DNA of 64,000 nucleotides. It comes from MWFE01 sp964481075 (GTDB taxonomy: Bacteria > Bacteroidota > Bacteroidia > Bacteroidales > Tenuifilaceae). Under the pieces are notes generated by a model. The model searched no databases and was not told the DNA's origin. It saw only the letters and a program-made list of their open reading frames with translations. Within the stretch, counting starts at the first letter, position 1. The number at the start of each line of letters is the position of its first letter. The DNA lies in the NCBI GenBank assembly GCA_964481075.1, contig CAYZSD010000002.1, positions 1 through 64,000 of the forward strand, in the 5' to 3' direction. The position numbers and the translations under genes are program-made. This document shows, piece after piece, positions 16,074 to 24,684 of this stretch.

Positions 16074-18284
16074 TTACTGTAAAATGGTCATTTCATCAAT
16101 TAAATGCTTTGCTCCAGCAAATTTATCAATTATTAATAACACATACCTAATATCTGTAACTATTGTTCTTTGCATTTTTGGTTCAAAAATAAAATCGCAA
16201 GCCATTGCTTCGTAATTCCCATCGAAAGCGACTCCAACAAGTTGACCCTCTGCGTTTAGCACTGGGCTTCCTGAATTTCCATTGGTTATATCGTTGTCAG
16301 TGAGAAAACACACTCTCATAACACCGGTTTCATCGGCATACATGCCAAAATCTCTATTCTCAAATATCCTCTTCAGCCCCGCGGGCACCCTAAAAACATC
16401 TATTTCCTGACTGTCCTTCTCAATAATTCCGTTTAACGTTGTAAATGGCTTAAAATTAATCCCATCGCGAGGTTGGTAACCTATTACCTTGCCATAGCTA
16501 AGCCTCATGGTTGAATTGGCATCGGGATAATGTAGCTTATCCGCTTCCATCTCAAGTAGCCCTTTAGTGAAAATTCGTTCTGCCTCCCGGTACTCTTTCT
16601 TCCTATACTCAATATTCTTCTCAAGATTTGTTTGAAGAGTCTCAAATATAAGGTGTAGAAAGAAAAGAGGATCGTTAGCAAGGCTATCGATGGAGGGTCT
16701 CGCAAGTAGGTTCTGATATTTTTCTAAAGAAGCGAAGTGGGAGTCGCCAAAAAAATTATTAACAAGAACTGGAATAATCAGTTCTGGATAGTTTACCTCT
16801 TTTAGCTGAACAAGAAGGGGCTCCGATATGGTGTCGGGCAAATGTTTAGTAAGGCTCTCGAGGGCTGCACTATAAAGCTTAATTTCTAACTCATGATAGT
16901 AGTCTTTGAAAAGTTCATCTGCCTGATTTTTTTTCTTTTTCGCTTCGTTTCTAACTTTCCTGTTGAGCTTTTTGTTGTTGAATATGGCAGAAATCAACTC
17001 GGAGTTCTCATAGATTTTTCCACCAACTCCCACAGGCCAGTATAGCAGAGCCGACAAAGAGCGATCGAGGGGAATGTACCTTCCATCCTTTAGGTAGGAA
17101 AAATACGACTCTATTGGGTCCATTGCTTCAATATACCTTAATCTTTCCGAAGGATTTAACCTTACCCACGATCTCAAGGAGTCTTCCCTTGCCTTTAAAC
17201 GCTCAACAACATTAAATCGAGACATAGACTGAGCCTGATAGGTATCCTTCTGCCAAAAATTAACAAGCATATCGTGAGTGTCGGTAAAGTGAACCCTGGC
17301 CCCCTCGTCTTGCTCCATTGTCTCCTTGATATCCATAATAAACCTCCCCCAAACTTCATCGACCCAAGGCGCAACCACATCCCGCTCTATTTCAGCGTGA
17401 TAAGATGAAGAATGCCGGTATGTAGTTCCTGGATAACCTATCACCATCGCAAAATCATTTTCGTTAACCCCTCTCAATGAAATGGGGAAATGGTGCTTTG
17501 GCCTGTAAGGCACATTTCTTTTGCTGTAATCCGATGGCATACCATCGGGGGATGAATAAATTCGAAGAAGTGTGAAGTCGCCAGTATGCCTTGGCCATCG
17601 CCAATTATCTATATCTCCACCAAAGTTTCCAATGCTCGATGGGGGTGCTCCCACAAGCCTAACATCGGTAAAACGATAGTATGTGAACATGTAAAAACTG
17701 TTGTAACTAAACATGGGAACTACTTGAACGTAAATCCCTTTCTTTCCTTTTGATGCCTGTTTCGAAAGCATTTCCATAATACTATCGGCTTCTTCCCTGA
17801 TTTTCTTGGTATCCTGGCTAATCATCGCTTCAACCCTACTGGTAATATCTTCAACGTTTTTAAGTATCAAGGCCGTTTTACCAGGAATTGGAAGTTCATC
17901 TTTATAGTTCTCTGCCCAAAACCCTTCTTTAAGCAAGTTATTATGAGTCGTGCTATGAAACTGAATATCTCCTACCGCACAATGATGGTTTGTTAAAACT
18001 AAACCGTAGGGCGAGATAAGTTCAGCAGAACACCCGCCGTCATCCAAAAGAACTACGGCATCCTTAAGGCTACTATTATTAATACTATAAATCTCTTCGG
18101 CCGAAAGTTTTAACCCTAGTTTCTTCATATCTTCCATATTCTTAGATATAAGGGATATTAGCCACATCCCTTCATCAGCTAGTGAAGAAAAGGAAAATGT
18201 CTGCAAGGTTAAAACGGCACAAAAAACTATTCTGCTTGTTCTACTGAATTTAAACATAATCACACATATTAAGGAAGATATCAA
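16074..18284 (-). CDS. S46-family dipeptidyl-peptidase (DPP7-like)
   Basis: A 736-residue S46 serine peptidase, exported by an N-terminal signal (FCAVLTLQTFSFSSLADEG). An internal start at MFKFSRTSR (residue 10) is also possible. The catalytic His is in VLTNHHCAVGD and the catalytic Ser in ITNGNSGSPVLN. These enzymes remove dipeptides from peptide N-termini in the periplasm and are typical of peptide-fermenting Bacteroidota. Counting from the serine, the residue equal to position 673 of the P. gingivalis enzymes is the Gly of AFDGNYE. As I recall, Gly goes with hydrophobic P1 preference (DPP7) and Arg with acidic preference (DPP11), so DPP7-like specificity is inferred. Confidence 0.93.
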   Translation of the reverse strand: MISSLICVIMFKFSRTSRIVFCAVLTLQTFSFSSLADEGMWLISLISKNMEDMKKLGLKLSAEEIYSINNSSLKDAVVLLDDGGCSAELISPYGLVLTNHHCAVGDIQFHSTTHNNLLKEGFWAENYKDELPIPGKTALILKNVEDITSRVEAMISQDTKKIREEADSIMEMLSKQASKGKKGIYVQVVPMFSYNSFYMFTYYRFTDVRLVGAPPSSIGNFGGDIDNWRWPRHTGDFTLLRIYSSPDGMPSDYSKRNVPYRPKHHFPISLRGVNENDFAMVIGYPGTTYRHSSSYHAEIERDVVAPWVDEVWGRFIMDIKETMEQDEGARVHFTDTHDMLVNFWQKDTYQAQSMSRFNVVERLKAREDSLRSWVRLNPSERLRYIEAMDPIESYFSYLKDGRYIPLDRSLSALLYWPVGVGGKIYENSELISAIFNNKKLNRKVRNEAKKKKNQADELFKDYYHELEIKLYSAALESLTKHLPDTISEPLLVQLKEVNYPELIIPVLVNNFFGDSHFASLEKYQNLLARPSIDSLANDPLFFLHLIFETLQTNLEKNIEYRKKEYREAERIFTKGLLEMEADKLHYPDANSTMRLSYGKVIGYQPRDGINFKPFTTLNGIIEKDSQEIDVFRVPAGLKRIFENRDFGMYADETGVMRVCFLTDNDITNGNSGSPVLNAEGQLVGVAFDGNYEAMACDFIFEPKMQRTIVTDIRYVLLIIDKFAGAKHLIDEMTILQ

Positions 18285-18344
18285 CCTTTTTAAAATTCTT
18301 TGCCAAGTTAAGTTTATTTAACGAAACTTTTCTAATATATTTTT

Positions 18345-18564
18345 ATCACTAGTGTCCAAATAAATTTCTTAAACAAAAAAATATTCTTCAATCCAATTCG
18401 TTCCTCTCAGAATGACAGTTAGTTATATTTTTATTGTTTAGATAAGGAGGGGTTGGTGGCGGCTTCATCGCCACCAACCCCTCCTTATCCCCTAAACGCC
18501 ATAAATGCCTGTTATTCTGAGCGAAGCAAAGAATCTTTTACATATTTAATCGGACACTAGTGAT
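18345..18564. mobile_element. MITE-like nested palindromic element, 220 bp
   Basis: Lies in the 371-bp gap between the S46 and plsY genes. The outer ends are perfect 13-bp inverted repeats: ATCACTAGTGTCC (18345-18357) and GGACACTAGTGAT (18552-18564). Nested inside, CTCAGAATGACAG is mirrored by CTGTTATTCTGAG with one mismatch. At the centre a perfect 21-bp inverted repeat (18441-18461 with 18469-18489, starting GATAAGGAGGGG) surrounds a 7-base loop. It has no coding capacity. The AT-rich flanks do not show an unambiguous target duplication. Confidence 0.7.
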
Positions 18565-18655
18565 TTTTTTATTTCTTAGTGTGAAAAAATAATTCATTGT
18601 CAATTTGCATACAACAAAAAAAAGTGGCTAATTTGTTAGACGAATAAGGGCAAAT

Positions 18656-19300
18656 ATGGATTGGATATTAAAGTTTTCAGCTATTCTTTTTGCTTATCTG
18701 CTTGGAAGTATCCCAACTTCAATATGGGTAGGAAAGGTGTTCTATAACATCGATATTCGTGAGCATGGTAGTGGCAATGCAGGTGCAACCAATACATTTC
18801 GAATACTTGGTGCAAAAGCGGGATTTCCCGTTTTTTTTGTAGATGTAATGAAAGGTTATGCAGCCGTTAGGCTTTTGTATCTAACCGATTTTTATATTCC
18901 CGAAACGGGTGACTTCGTAAACTTCCAGCTTGCCCTTGGCCTCGCCGCAATGATTGGGCATATTTTCCCAATATTTGCTGGGTTTAGGGGGGGAAAAGGT
19001 GTTGCAACGCTTACCGGAATTGTCCTTGCTCTCCACCCAATGGCAACGCTAATAACTTTTGTAATATTCGTAGTAACGCTTATCCTTTCAAAATTTGTTT
19101 CACTTAGTTCTATGGTTGCAGCCTTTACATTCCCTTTCACCCTTATTTTTGTGTTTAGCCGAACAACCCCATCCCTTATCATTTTCTCAATGATCATCTC
19201 AATCCTCATGCTATTTACCCACCAAAAAAATATTGAGCGATTATTCAAAGGCGAGGAGAAAAAGTTTAGAATAAGGCGTAAGAGTGAAGCAATCCCTTAG
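18656..19300 (+). CDS. plsY: Acyl-phosphate:glycerol-3-phosphate acyltransferase PlsY
   Basis: A 214-residue integral membrane acyltransferase. Conserved PlsY loops are present: YLLGSIPTSIWVG near residue 15, the Gly/Asn-rich IREHGSGNAGATNTFRILG, and FAGFRGGKGVATL for phosphate binding. At least five membrane helices are evident. It acylates glycerol-3-phosphate at the inner membrane using acyl-phosphate made by PlsX, the first committed step of phospholipid synthesis. It is a single-gene unit here. Confidence 0.96.
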   Translation: MDWILKFSAILFAYLLGSIPTSIWVGKVFYNIDIREHGSGNAGATNTFRILGAKAGFPVFFVDVMKGYAAVRLLYLTDFYIPETGDFVNFQLALGLAAMIGHIFPIFAGFRGGKGVATLTGIVLALHPMATLITFVIFVVTLILSKFVSLSSMVAAFTFPFTLIFVFSRTTPSLIIFSMIISILMLFTHQKNIERLFKGEEKKFRIRRKSEAIP

Positions 19301-19414
19301 TTTTTACATATCGTTTTGATAATATTACACTTATCTGTTTTTCAAATCATCCCTCTTAACACAAACTTAACGCAACAGTTATGTGTGCTTAACAATTAAG
19401 TAACGTTCACCCTA

Positions 19415-19422
19415 TATTTTTG
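19415..19422 (+). promoter_or_regulatory. -7 promoter element for the 19440 gene
   Basis: TATTTTTG matches the Bacteroidota -7 consensus TAnnTTTG and sits 17 bases upstream of the ATG at 19440. No clear -33 TTTG is seen at the expected distance. Confidence 0.45.
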
Positions 19423-19439
19423 CAATAAAAATATGAGGT

Positions 19440-19805
19440 ATGAAAAAAGCAATTTTAGTTCTGTTCGGTTTGTTAGTGTTTGCAAGCAATAGTTCTTTTG
19501 CTTCAACTGAAGACAAAAAAGATAAACAAACAGAAGCAACAGCCGAAGCAATAAGTTCATTCAGCACTTTAACTGGAAAAGTAATCGATAAGACTACTGG
19601 TGAAGGACTAGCAGGAGTAAGCGTGAAAGTTGAAGGGACTAATATCGAGGTTTTCACAGATTTTGAGGGGAACTTCAGACTTTCGAATCTCTCTAGCGAT
19701 GCTTGTCAAGTAAGTGCCTCATATATAAGTTATGAAAAGGAAACCATTGGGTTAAACCCAAACGCTAAAAAAGAACTTATCCTTGCTCTAAAATCCATTA
19801 AGTAG
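19440..19805 (+). CDS. Exported carboxypeptidase-like regulatory-domain protein
   Basis: A 121-residue exported protein: a signal peptide (MKKAILVLFGLLVFASNSSFA), a short Lys/Glu-rich linker, then one carboxypeptidase-D-like beta-sandwich (LTGKVIDKTTGEGLAGVSVK, FTDFEGNFRLSNL) ending at the C-terminus. In Bacteroidota this domain normally precedes TonB-receptor or peptidase domains. Here it stands alone, so it may be a periplasmic adaptor or binding module. It is a single-gene unit convergent with truA. Confidence 0.85.
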   Translation: MKKAILVLFGLLVFASNSSFASTEDKKDKQTEATAEAISSFSTLTGKVIDKTTGEGLAGVSVKVEGTNIEVFTDFEGNFRLSNLSSDACQVSASYISYEKETIGLNPNAKKELILALKSIK

Positions 19806-19833
19806 AGCCCCTTAAATACACCATAAATTCATC

Positions 19834-19869
19834 AAAAGCCATGTAAACCTATGTTTATGTGGCTTTTTT
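19834..19869. terminator. Terminator between convergent genes
   Basis: AAAAGCCA (19834-19841) pairs with TGGCTTTT (19860-19867). An inner TAAAC/GTTTA continues the stem after a two-base mismatch, and a run of T follows. It serves the plus-strand gene ending at 19805 and possibly truA on the other strand. Confidence 0.7.
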
Positions 19870-20623
19870 ATTCAACGAAAATTGAAACAGGATACTCGAT
19901 ATTTGTGAGGAACAAGCCCTGAGGTGGTGCAGATGTACCTGCAAGGCTCCGATCTTTAGCTTCAATAATACCTGCAAACTCACCGGGTGTGAGTTTTTCT
20001 CGTCCAACATCAATTAAAGTTCCAACAATAGCCCGAACCATATTCCTTAAAAATCGGTCGGCTCGAATTGAAAAGACCAATTGGGTTTCGTTGAACTCCC
20101 ATGAGGCAAAGAATATTCGACAATTGTTGGTCTTTACATCGGATCCAACCTTACTAAAACTTGTGAAATCGCTATACTTCAACAACCTATCGGTTGCATA
20201 CTTCATTTGATCAACGTTCAAATCACCTTTGTAAAGCCAACTTGTTTCAATACCGAAAGGATCTTTATACTTACTAATATGGTACTGATAGGTGCGTGAA
20301 ATTGCGCTGAATCTAGCATGTGCATCTGGAACAACTGCAACAATTTCTTTAACAGCAATATCGTTCGGAAGAATCTCATTAAGGCTATTAAGAAAACGCT
20401 GATCCCAGTTCAGGTTTCTGACGCTGGAATCGAAATGAGCAACGAAGAATGAGGCATGTACTCCTGTGTCGGTTCTCCCTGCACCAGTAGTTGACACAGT
20501 ATCCTTCAGAAGGATAGAAAGAGCCTTATCAAGCTCACCCTGAACAGTTATTCCGTTGGGTTGTGCTTGCCAACCATTGTAACGAGTACCCAAATAGGCA
20601 AGTTCTATAAAATACCTTTGCAA
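19868..20623 (-). CDS. truA: tRNA pseudouridine synthase A
   Basis: TruA isomerises uridines 38-40 of the tRNA anticodon arm. The catalytic aspartate lies in GAGRTDTGVHASFFV, and substrate motifs FIELAYLGTRYNGWQAQPNG and RFLRNMVRAIVGTL are present. The frame is open to an ATG at 20689, but that extension (including VFLWAGFFF) is encoded by the gyrB terminator hairpin and its T-tract. The start is therefore placed at the TTG at 20623, giving MQRYFIELAYLG and 251 residues, a normal TruA length. It lies downstream of gyrB on the same strand. Confidence 0.93.
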   Translation of the reverse strand: MQRYFIELAYLGTRYNGWQAQPNGITVQGELDKALSILLKDTVSTTGAGRTDTGVHASFFVAHFDSSVRNLNWDQRFLNSLNEILPNDIAVKEIVAVVPDAHARFSAISRTYQYHISKYKDPFGIETSWLYKGDLNVDQMKYATDRLLKYSDFTSFSKVGSDVKTNNCRIFFASWEFNETQLVFSIRADRFLRNMVRAIVGTLIDVGREKLTPGEFAGIIEAKDRSLAGTSAPPQGLFLTNIEYPVSIFVE

Positions 20624-20644
20624 CTCGATTTCATTTAGGTTACG

Positions 20645-20684
20645 AAAAAAAAAGCCCGCCCAAAGGAAAACTTGTGAGCGGGCT
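20645..20684 (-). terminator. Rho-independent terminator of gyrB
   Basis: On the minus strand AGCCCGC (20684-20678) pairs with GCGGGCT (20659-20653), followed directly by nine T (20653-20645). It lies about 57 bp after the gyrB stop and inside the apparent 5' extension of truA, which is how the truA start was decided. Confidence 0.85.
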
Positions 20685-20740
20685 ATCAAATATAGTAATT
20701 ATTTCGAAATGAAAAGCCAGAAACTTATCTTTATGTTTAT

Positions 20741-22729
20741 CTAAATATCGATATTGGCATACTTAGCATGTTTTTCAATGAACTCTCTACGGGGAGGTAC
20801 TTCATCGCCCATGAGCATCGAGAAGATTCTGTCAGCTTCAGCAGCACTTGAAATGGTTACCTGACGAAGTAGCCGGGTATTAGGATTCATTGTAGTCTCC
20901 CAAAGCTGCTCAGCGTTCATTTCACCGAGACCCTTATATCGCTGGATATGAACCGACGATTCTTTCCCTTTTCCAAGTTCTTGGATTGCTTGCAATCGTT
21001 GTTCTTCATTCCAACAGTAACGCTCATCCTTGCCTCTCTTAACTAAATAAAGAGGAGGAGTTGCAATGTAAAGATATCCCTCGTTAATCAAATCATTCAT
21101 GTAACGGAAAAAGAAGGTCATAATAAGCGTTGCAATATGGCTACCATCGACATCAGCATCAGTCATAATAATAACCTTGTGATACCTAAGCTTACTTAGG
21201 TTTAAGGCCTTGCTATCCTCCTCGGTACCTATGGTAACGCCAAGTGCTGTGAAAATATTCTTTATCTCTTCATTCTCGAAGATTTTATGCTGCATGGCCT
21301 TCTCCACGTTCAAAATTTTTCCTCGGAGAGGAAGTATAGCCTGGAATCGACGGTCACGACCTTGCTTCGCAGTTCCACCTGCTGAATCTCCCTCAACGAA
21401 ATAAACCTCGGTTTGTGCTGGATCTTTCTCTGAGCAATCGGATAGCTTACCTGGTAACCCAGAACCCGAAAGGACTGTTTTTCGTTGAACCAATTCTCTT
21501 GCCTTTCGGGCAGCATGTCGAGCTTGGGCAGCCAGGATAACCTTTTGAACTATAGTTCGAGCATCCTTGGGATTCTCCTCAAGGTAGTTTGCCAGAGCTT
21601 CACTAACAGCCTGATCAACGGCTAAACTCACATCAGAATTTCCTAGTTTGGTCTTTGTTTGTCCCTCAAACTGAGGCTCTTGAACTTTAACTGAGATAAT
21701 AGCCGTTAAGCCTTCGCGGAAGTCATCGCCACTGATGTCGAATTTTAGCTTGGAAAGCATTCCTGAGTCCTCGGCATACTTCTTTAATGTACGAGTGAGA
21801 GCTCTTCTGAAACCAGTAAGGTGCGTCCCCCCCTCAACGGTGTTGATGTTGTTTACATACGAGTGAATGTTTTCAGAGAAGGAGGTGTTATACTGCATAG
21901 CTACCTCAACTGGCATATTATTTTTGTCCGACTCGATGTAAATGGTTGATTCTATAAGCGATTCGCGGTTCGCATCGAGAAAACGGACAAACTCTTGTAA
22001 TCCCTCCTCCGAGTAAAATTCTTCGCTACGAAACTTGCCACCATTTCCGTTCTCTTCAAGCTCACGCTTATCGGTAATTGTTAAGCGAATACCCTTGTTA
22101 AGGAATGCCAACTCGCGAAGTCGCGATGAAAGTATTTCGAAATTGTAGTCGGTAGTTTGACTGAAAATGGTTTCATCGGGTAAGAAGGTAATCTTTGTTC
22201 CTGTACGATCGGTTGTACCAACCTCTTTAACAGGATGAAGTGGGGCTCCAAGGCTAAACTCTTGCATCCAAATCTTACCATCACGGTAAACCTCTGCCAC
22301 AAGCATTTTTGAAAGGGCATTAACGCATGATACACCAACACCATGTAACCCACCAGAGACCTTGTAGGAACCCTTATCGAACTTTCCTCCAGCATGAAGG
22401 ACTGTAAGTACAACCTCCAGTGCCGACTTCTTCTCCTTTTCATGGTAATCAACAGGTATCCCCCTACCATCATCAATCACAGTAACAGAGCCATCCTTGT
22501 TGATTATCACTTCAATGGTGCTGCAATACCCTGCAAGGGCCTCATCAATGGAATTGTCAACAACCTCGTAAACAAGATGATGCAACCCCTTAACGCCTGT
22601 ATCACCAATGTACATTGCTGGCCGTAAACGAACCGCCTCCAAACCCTCAAGCACCTGAATACTATCGGCCGAATACTGTTTTCCTTCTACTGGCACATTC
22701 CCCAGTTTATCTTCTTGATTTTTATCCAT
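20741..22729 (-). CDS. gyrB: DNA gyrase subunit B
   Basis: A 662-residue type IIA topoisomerase ATPase subunit. The GHKL ATPase domain has EVVDNSIDEALAGYC and DDGRGIPVD near the N-terminus. The transducer domain has QTKTKLGN. The TOPRIM domain has the signature EGDSAGGTAKQGRDRRFQAI followed by LPLRGKILNVEK, with metal aspartates in MTDADVDGSHI. The C-terminal YKGLGEMNAEQLWETTMNP ending EFIEKHAKYANIDI is typical of GyrB. With GyrA it introduces negative supercoils. The length is standard for the phylum. A dedicated terminator follows. Confidence 0.96.
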   Translation of the reverse strand: MDKNQEDKLGNVPVEGKQYSADSIQVLEGLEAVRLRPAMYIGDTGVKGLHHLVYEVVDNSIDEALAGYCSTIEVIINKDGSVTVIDDGRGIPVDYHEKEKKSALEVVLTVLHAGGKFDKGSYKVSGGLHGVGVSCVNALSKMLVAEVYRDGKIWMQEFSLGAPLHPVKEVGTTDRTGTKITFLPDETIFSQTTDYNFEILSSRLRELAFLNKGIRLTITDKRELEENGNGGKFRSEEFYSEEGLQEFVRFLDANRESLIESTIYIESDKNNMPVEVAMQYNTSFSENIHSYVNNINTVEGGTHLTGFRRALTRTLKKYAEDSGMLSKLKFDISGDDFREGLTAIISVKVQEPQFEGQTKTKLGNSDVSLAVDQAVSEALANYLEENPKDARTIVQKVILAAQARHAARKARELVQRKTVLSGSGLPGKLSDCSEKDPAQTEVYFVEGDSAGGTAKQGRDRRFQAILPLRGKILNVEKAMQHKIFENEEIKNIFTALGVTIGTEEDSKALNLSKLRYHKVIIMTDADVDGSHIATLIMTFFFRYMNDLINEGYLYIATPPLYLVKRGKDERYCWNEEQRLQAIQELGKGKESSVHIQRYKGLGEMNAEQLWETTMNPNTRLLRQVTISSAAEADRIFSMLMGDEVPPRREFIEKHAKYANIDI

Positions 22730-22983
22730 AAAAAAACATTAATCACTGATTATCAAAGATTTATTAAAAACACAAAAATACCTTCAAATTTACAAAAAAA
22801 TATCCTTTTAAACATCATTTTACTAATAAAAAATGATGATATTAATCATTTTTATATTGTTGTTATACAGACAGTTACACGAGTGCTGTCAAAAAAAAGT
22901 GGTTGTTATTTTATTAGCAAAAAATTACTAGTAAAACTCGTTTATTTTACAAGTCATAAAAGGGGAAAAAGGGAGTCAATTCC

Positions 22984-24672
22984 TCAAAATGCAACTGAAA
23001 AGCCAAGCTTCATATTGAACTGTTGGGCAGGATATAAATACCAGATTTGGTATCGATTACTTGTGATATTGTTAAGGTCGATGAATGCCGATAACCATGA
23101 GTTGTAACGATATTCAATTCCCACGTTAGCGTCCATCAAGCCATTAATCTGAATTGGTTCAATAGGGTTTGCTGTTTGAATCCACCTTTTACCTTCGATA
23201 TAGAACGAGGCTTTTAGGATAAACTTGTTTCGAAGGTTGTAGTTAGCAATAAATCGACCGACATAATCGGGCTTATGCCATGGATAATCAATATCTTGAA
23301 GTGCATAGGAGTTATACTCTGCCTGAATGAAAAACTTGATTCTAGTGGTTGGGGCAATAGTTAGCTCGCCCATAAAATGCTTATAGGTAGGATTATCGTA
23401 AACAACTTCGAAATAGTTGTCAAGATAATTATTCCCAGTAGTTTTATTGTTGACAAAAAAATACATGCTATCGATAAGAGAAAAACTTGCCGAAAGGTTG
23501 TAGGCCATACGAGGGCTAAAGTTCCCTTTTACTCCCCCTTTCATTATCATCTTTCGGTTTGTATTCAATATGTTAAGACCTGGCCTAATCCATGGATTCT
23601 CACTAAGAATCTTAGCGTAGTTATTATCCTCGAGGTAGCCCCCAAACTCAAAGTAAGGGATAACATAGTTGCCAACAATATCATACGATAGATGACCAAC
23701 TGGGAAAAAGTATGTTTGGGATAAATCGTTATTGTTGTCTAAAGCGAATCCTATACCTGCCTTTGCACGCCATTGCTTGCCAAAAAGTCCAATCCAGGGG
23801 TTAACCTTTAAAATTGAGTTGTTTGTAGGATTTAGAGTTGTGCTACGCATGTGATGGGTAAAGCTAATATCACCCCCCACACGTTCAATTCTGAAGAACT
23901 TATCGGCTTTAGCCGAAAGGCTAAATGTGTTTTGCTCCATGCTATGTGCGTCGGAAAATGCATTAAACCTTGCATTCAGGTTATAGTTGATATGCAATGA
24001 GTCGCTATGAGTTGAGTAGTAAGACCCACCAACGAATATGTTCCTCTGCATCTGTTCAACTGCCTCAATTTGCGTAGTTGTAAGGTCAATCAAAGTATCA
24101 ATCCCATAAAAATTGTAATTGTGCTGTTTGTATCCTATTTCTCCACTTAGAGCAGACTTGCTGAAAATTCGCTTACCAAAAACAGAAGCTCTTGATAGCT
24201 GGTAAGGAGCGTTAATCTTGTCGTTGTTATCGAGTTTTACACTTCCAAACGAGGAATGGTGAGTTATCCAAGCACCCCAGGAGTAATCCTTTGACCTGCT
24301 GTTTGCAAAGTAGATTTCGCCCAGAGGGGATGTGTAATTACCAAATCCCGCTTTTATGTATCCTCTGTAAACCTTGTTGAGTGGCTCCGATACCATTCTT
24401 GCATGAGGAATAGGTGTAACAGGAAACTCGGTCGTTGTAGGACGTAATGCCAGGTTATAGGTAAAAGTTGGAACAATTCTAGTAGTATCTTCAACCTGTG
24501 GCATAAGGTTAAGCTTAAAAGCATCGGAAATTGATGGTTCGTAGGGTCTAACAACCTGAACCTCTTTAGTTAGTTTTTCATCCTGCGCAAACAGAGTATT
24601 ACCCAAAAGGGTAAGCACGACTATTAGCACTAATGATTTTACGAAACTATTATATAAACAACTTATTTTCAT
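22984..24672 (-). CDS. Outer-membrane beta-barrel protein paired with TPR protein
   Basis: A 562-residue exported protein. The signal peptide (SLVLIVVLTLLGNTLFAQD) is followed by a region resembling the start of TonB-dependent proteins (LTKEVQVVRPYEPSISDAFK). About 450 residues of alternating barrel strands follow, ending in an outer-membrane-type aromatic C-terminus (KLGFSVAF). No plug domain is present. It lies 12 bp downstream of the long TPR gene, so the two are one operon and probably one envelope complex. The substrate is unknown. Confidence 0.8.
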   Translation of the reverse strand: MKISCLYNSFVKSLVLIVVLTLLGNTLFAQDEKLTKEVQVVRPYEPSISDAFKLNLMPQVEDTTRIVPTFTYNLALRPTTTEFPVTPIPHARMVSEPLNKVYRGYIKAGFGNYTSPLGEIYFANSRSKDYSWGAWITHHSSFGSVKLDNNDKINAPYQLSRASVFGKRIFSKSALSGEIGYKQHNYNFYGIDTLIDLTTTQIEAVEQMQRNIFVGGSYYSTHSDSLHINYNLNARFNAFSDAHSMEQNTFSLSAKADKFFRIERVGGDISFTHHMRSTTLNPTNNSILKVNPWIGLFGKQWRAKAGIGFALDNNNDLSQTYFFPVGHLSYDIVGNYVIPYFEFGGYLEDNNYAKILSENPWIRPGLNILNTNRKMIMKGGVKGNFSPRMAYNLSASFSLIDSMYFFVNNKTTGNNYLDNYFEVVYDNPTYKHFMGELTIAPTTRIKFFIQAEYNSYALQDIDYPWHKPDYVGRFIANYNLRNKFILKASFYIEGKRWIQTANPIEPIQINGLMDANVGIEYRYNSWLSAFIDLNNITSNRYQIWYLYPAQQFNMKLGFSVAF

Positions 24673-24684
24673 TTCTTTAGTCTT

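Noticed and set aside
20624..20689. Longer TruA N-terminus starting at 20689
   Set aside because: This part is the gyrB terminator hairpin and T-tract; the family normally starts a few residues before YFIELAYLG.
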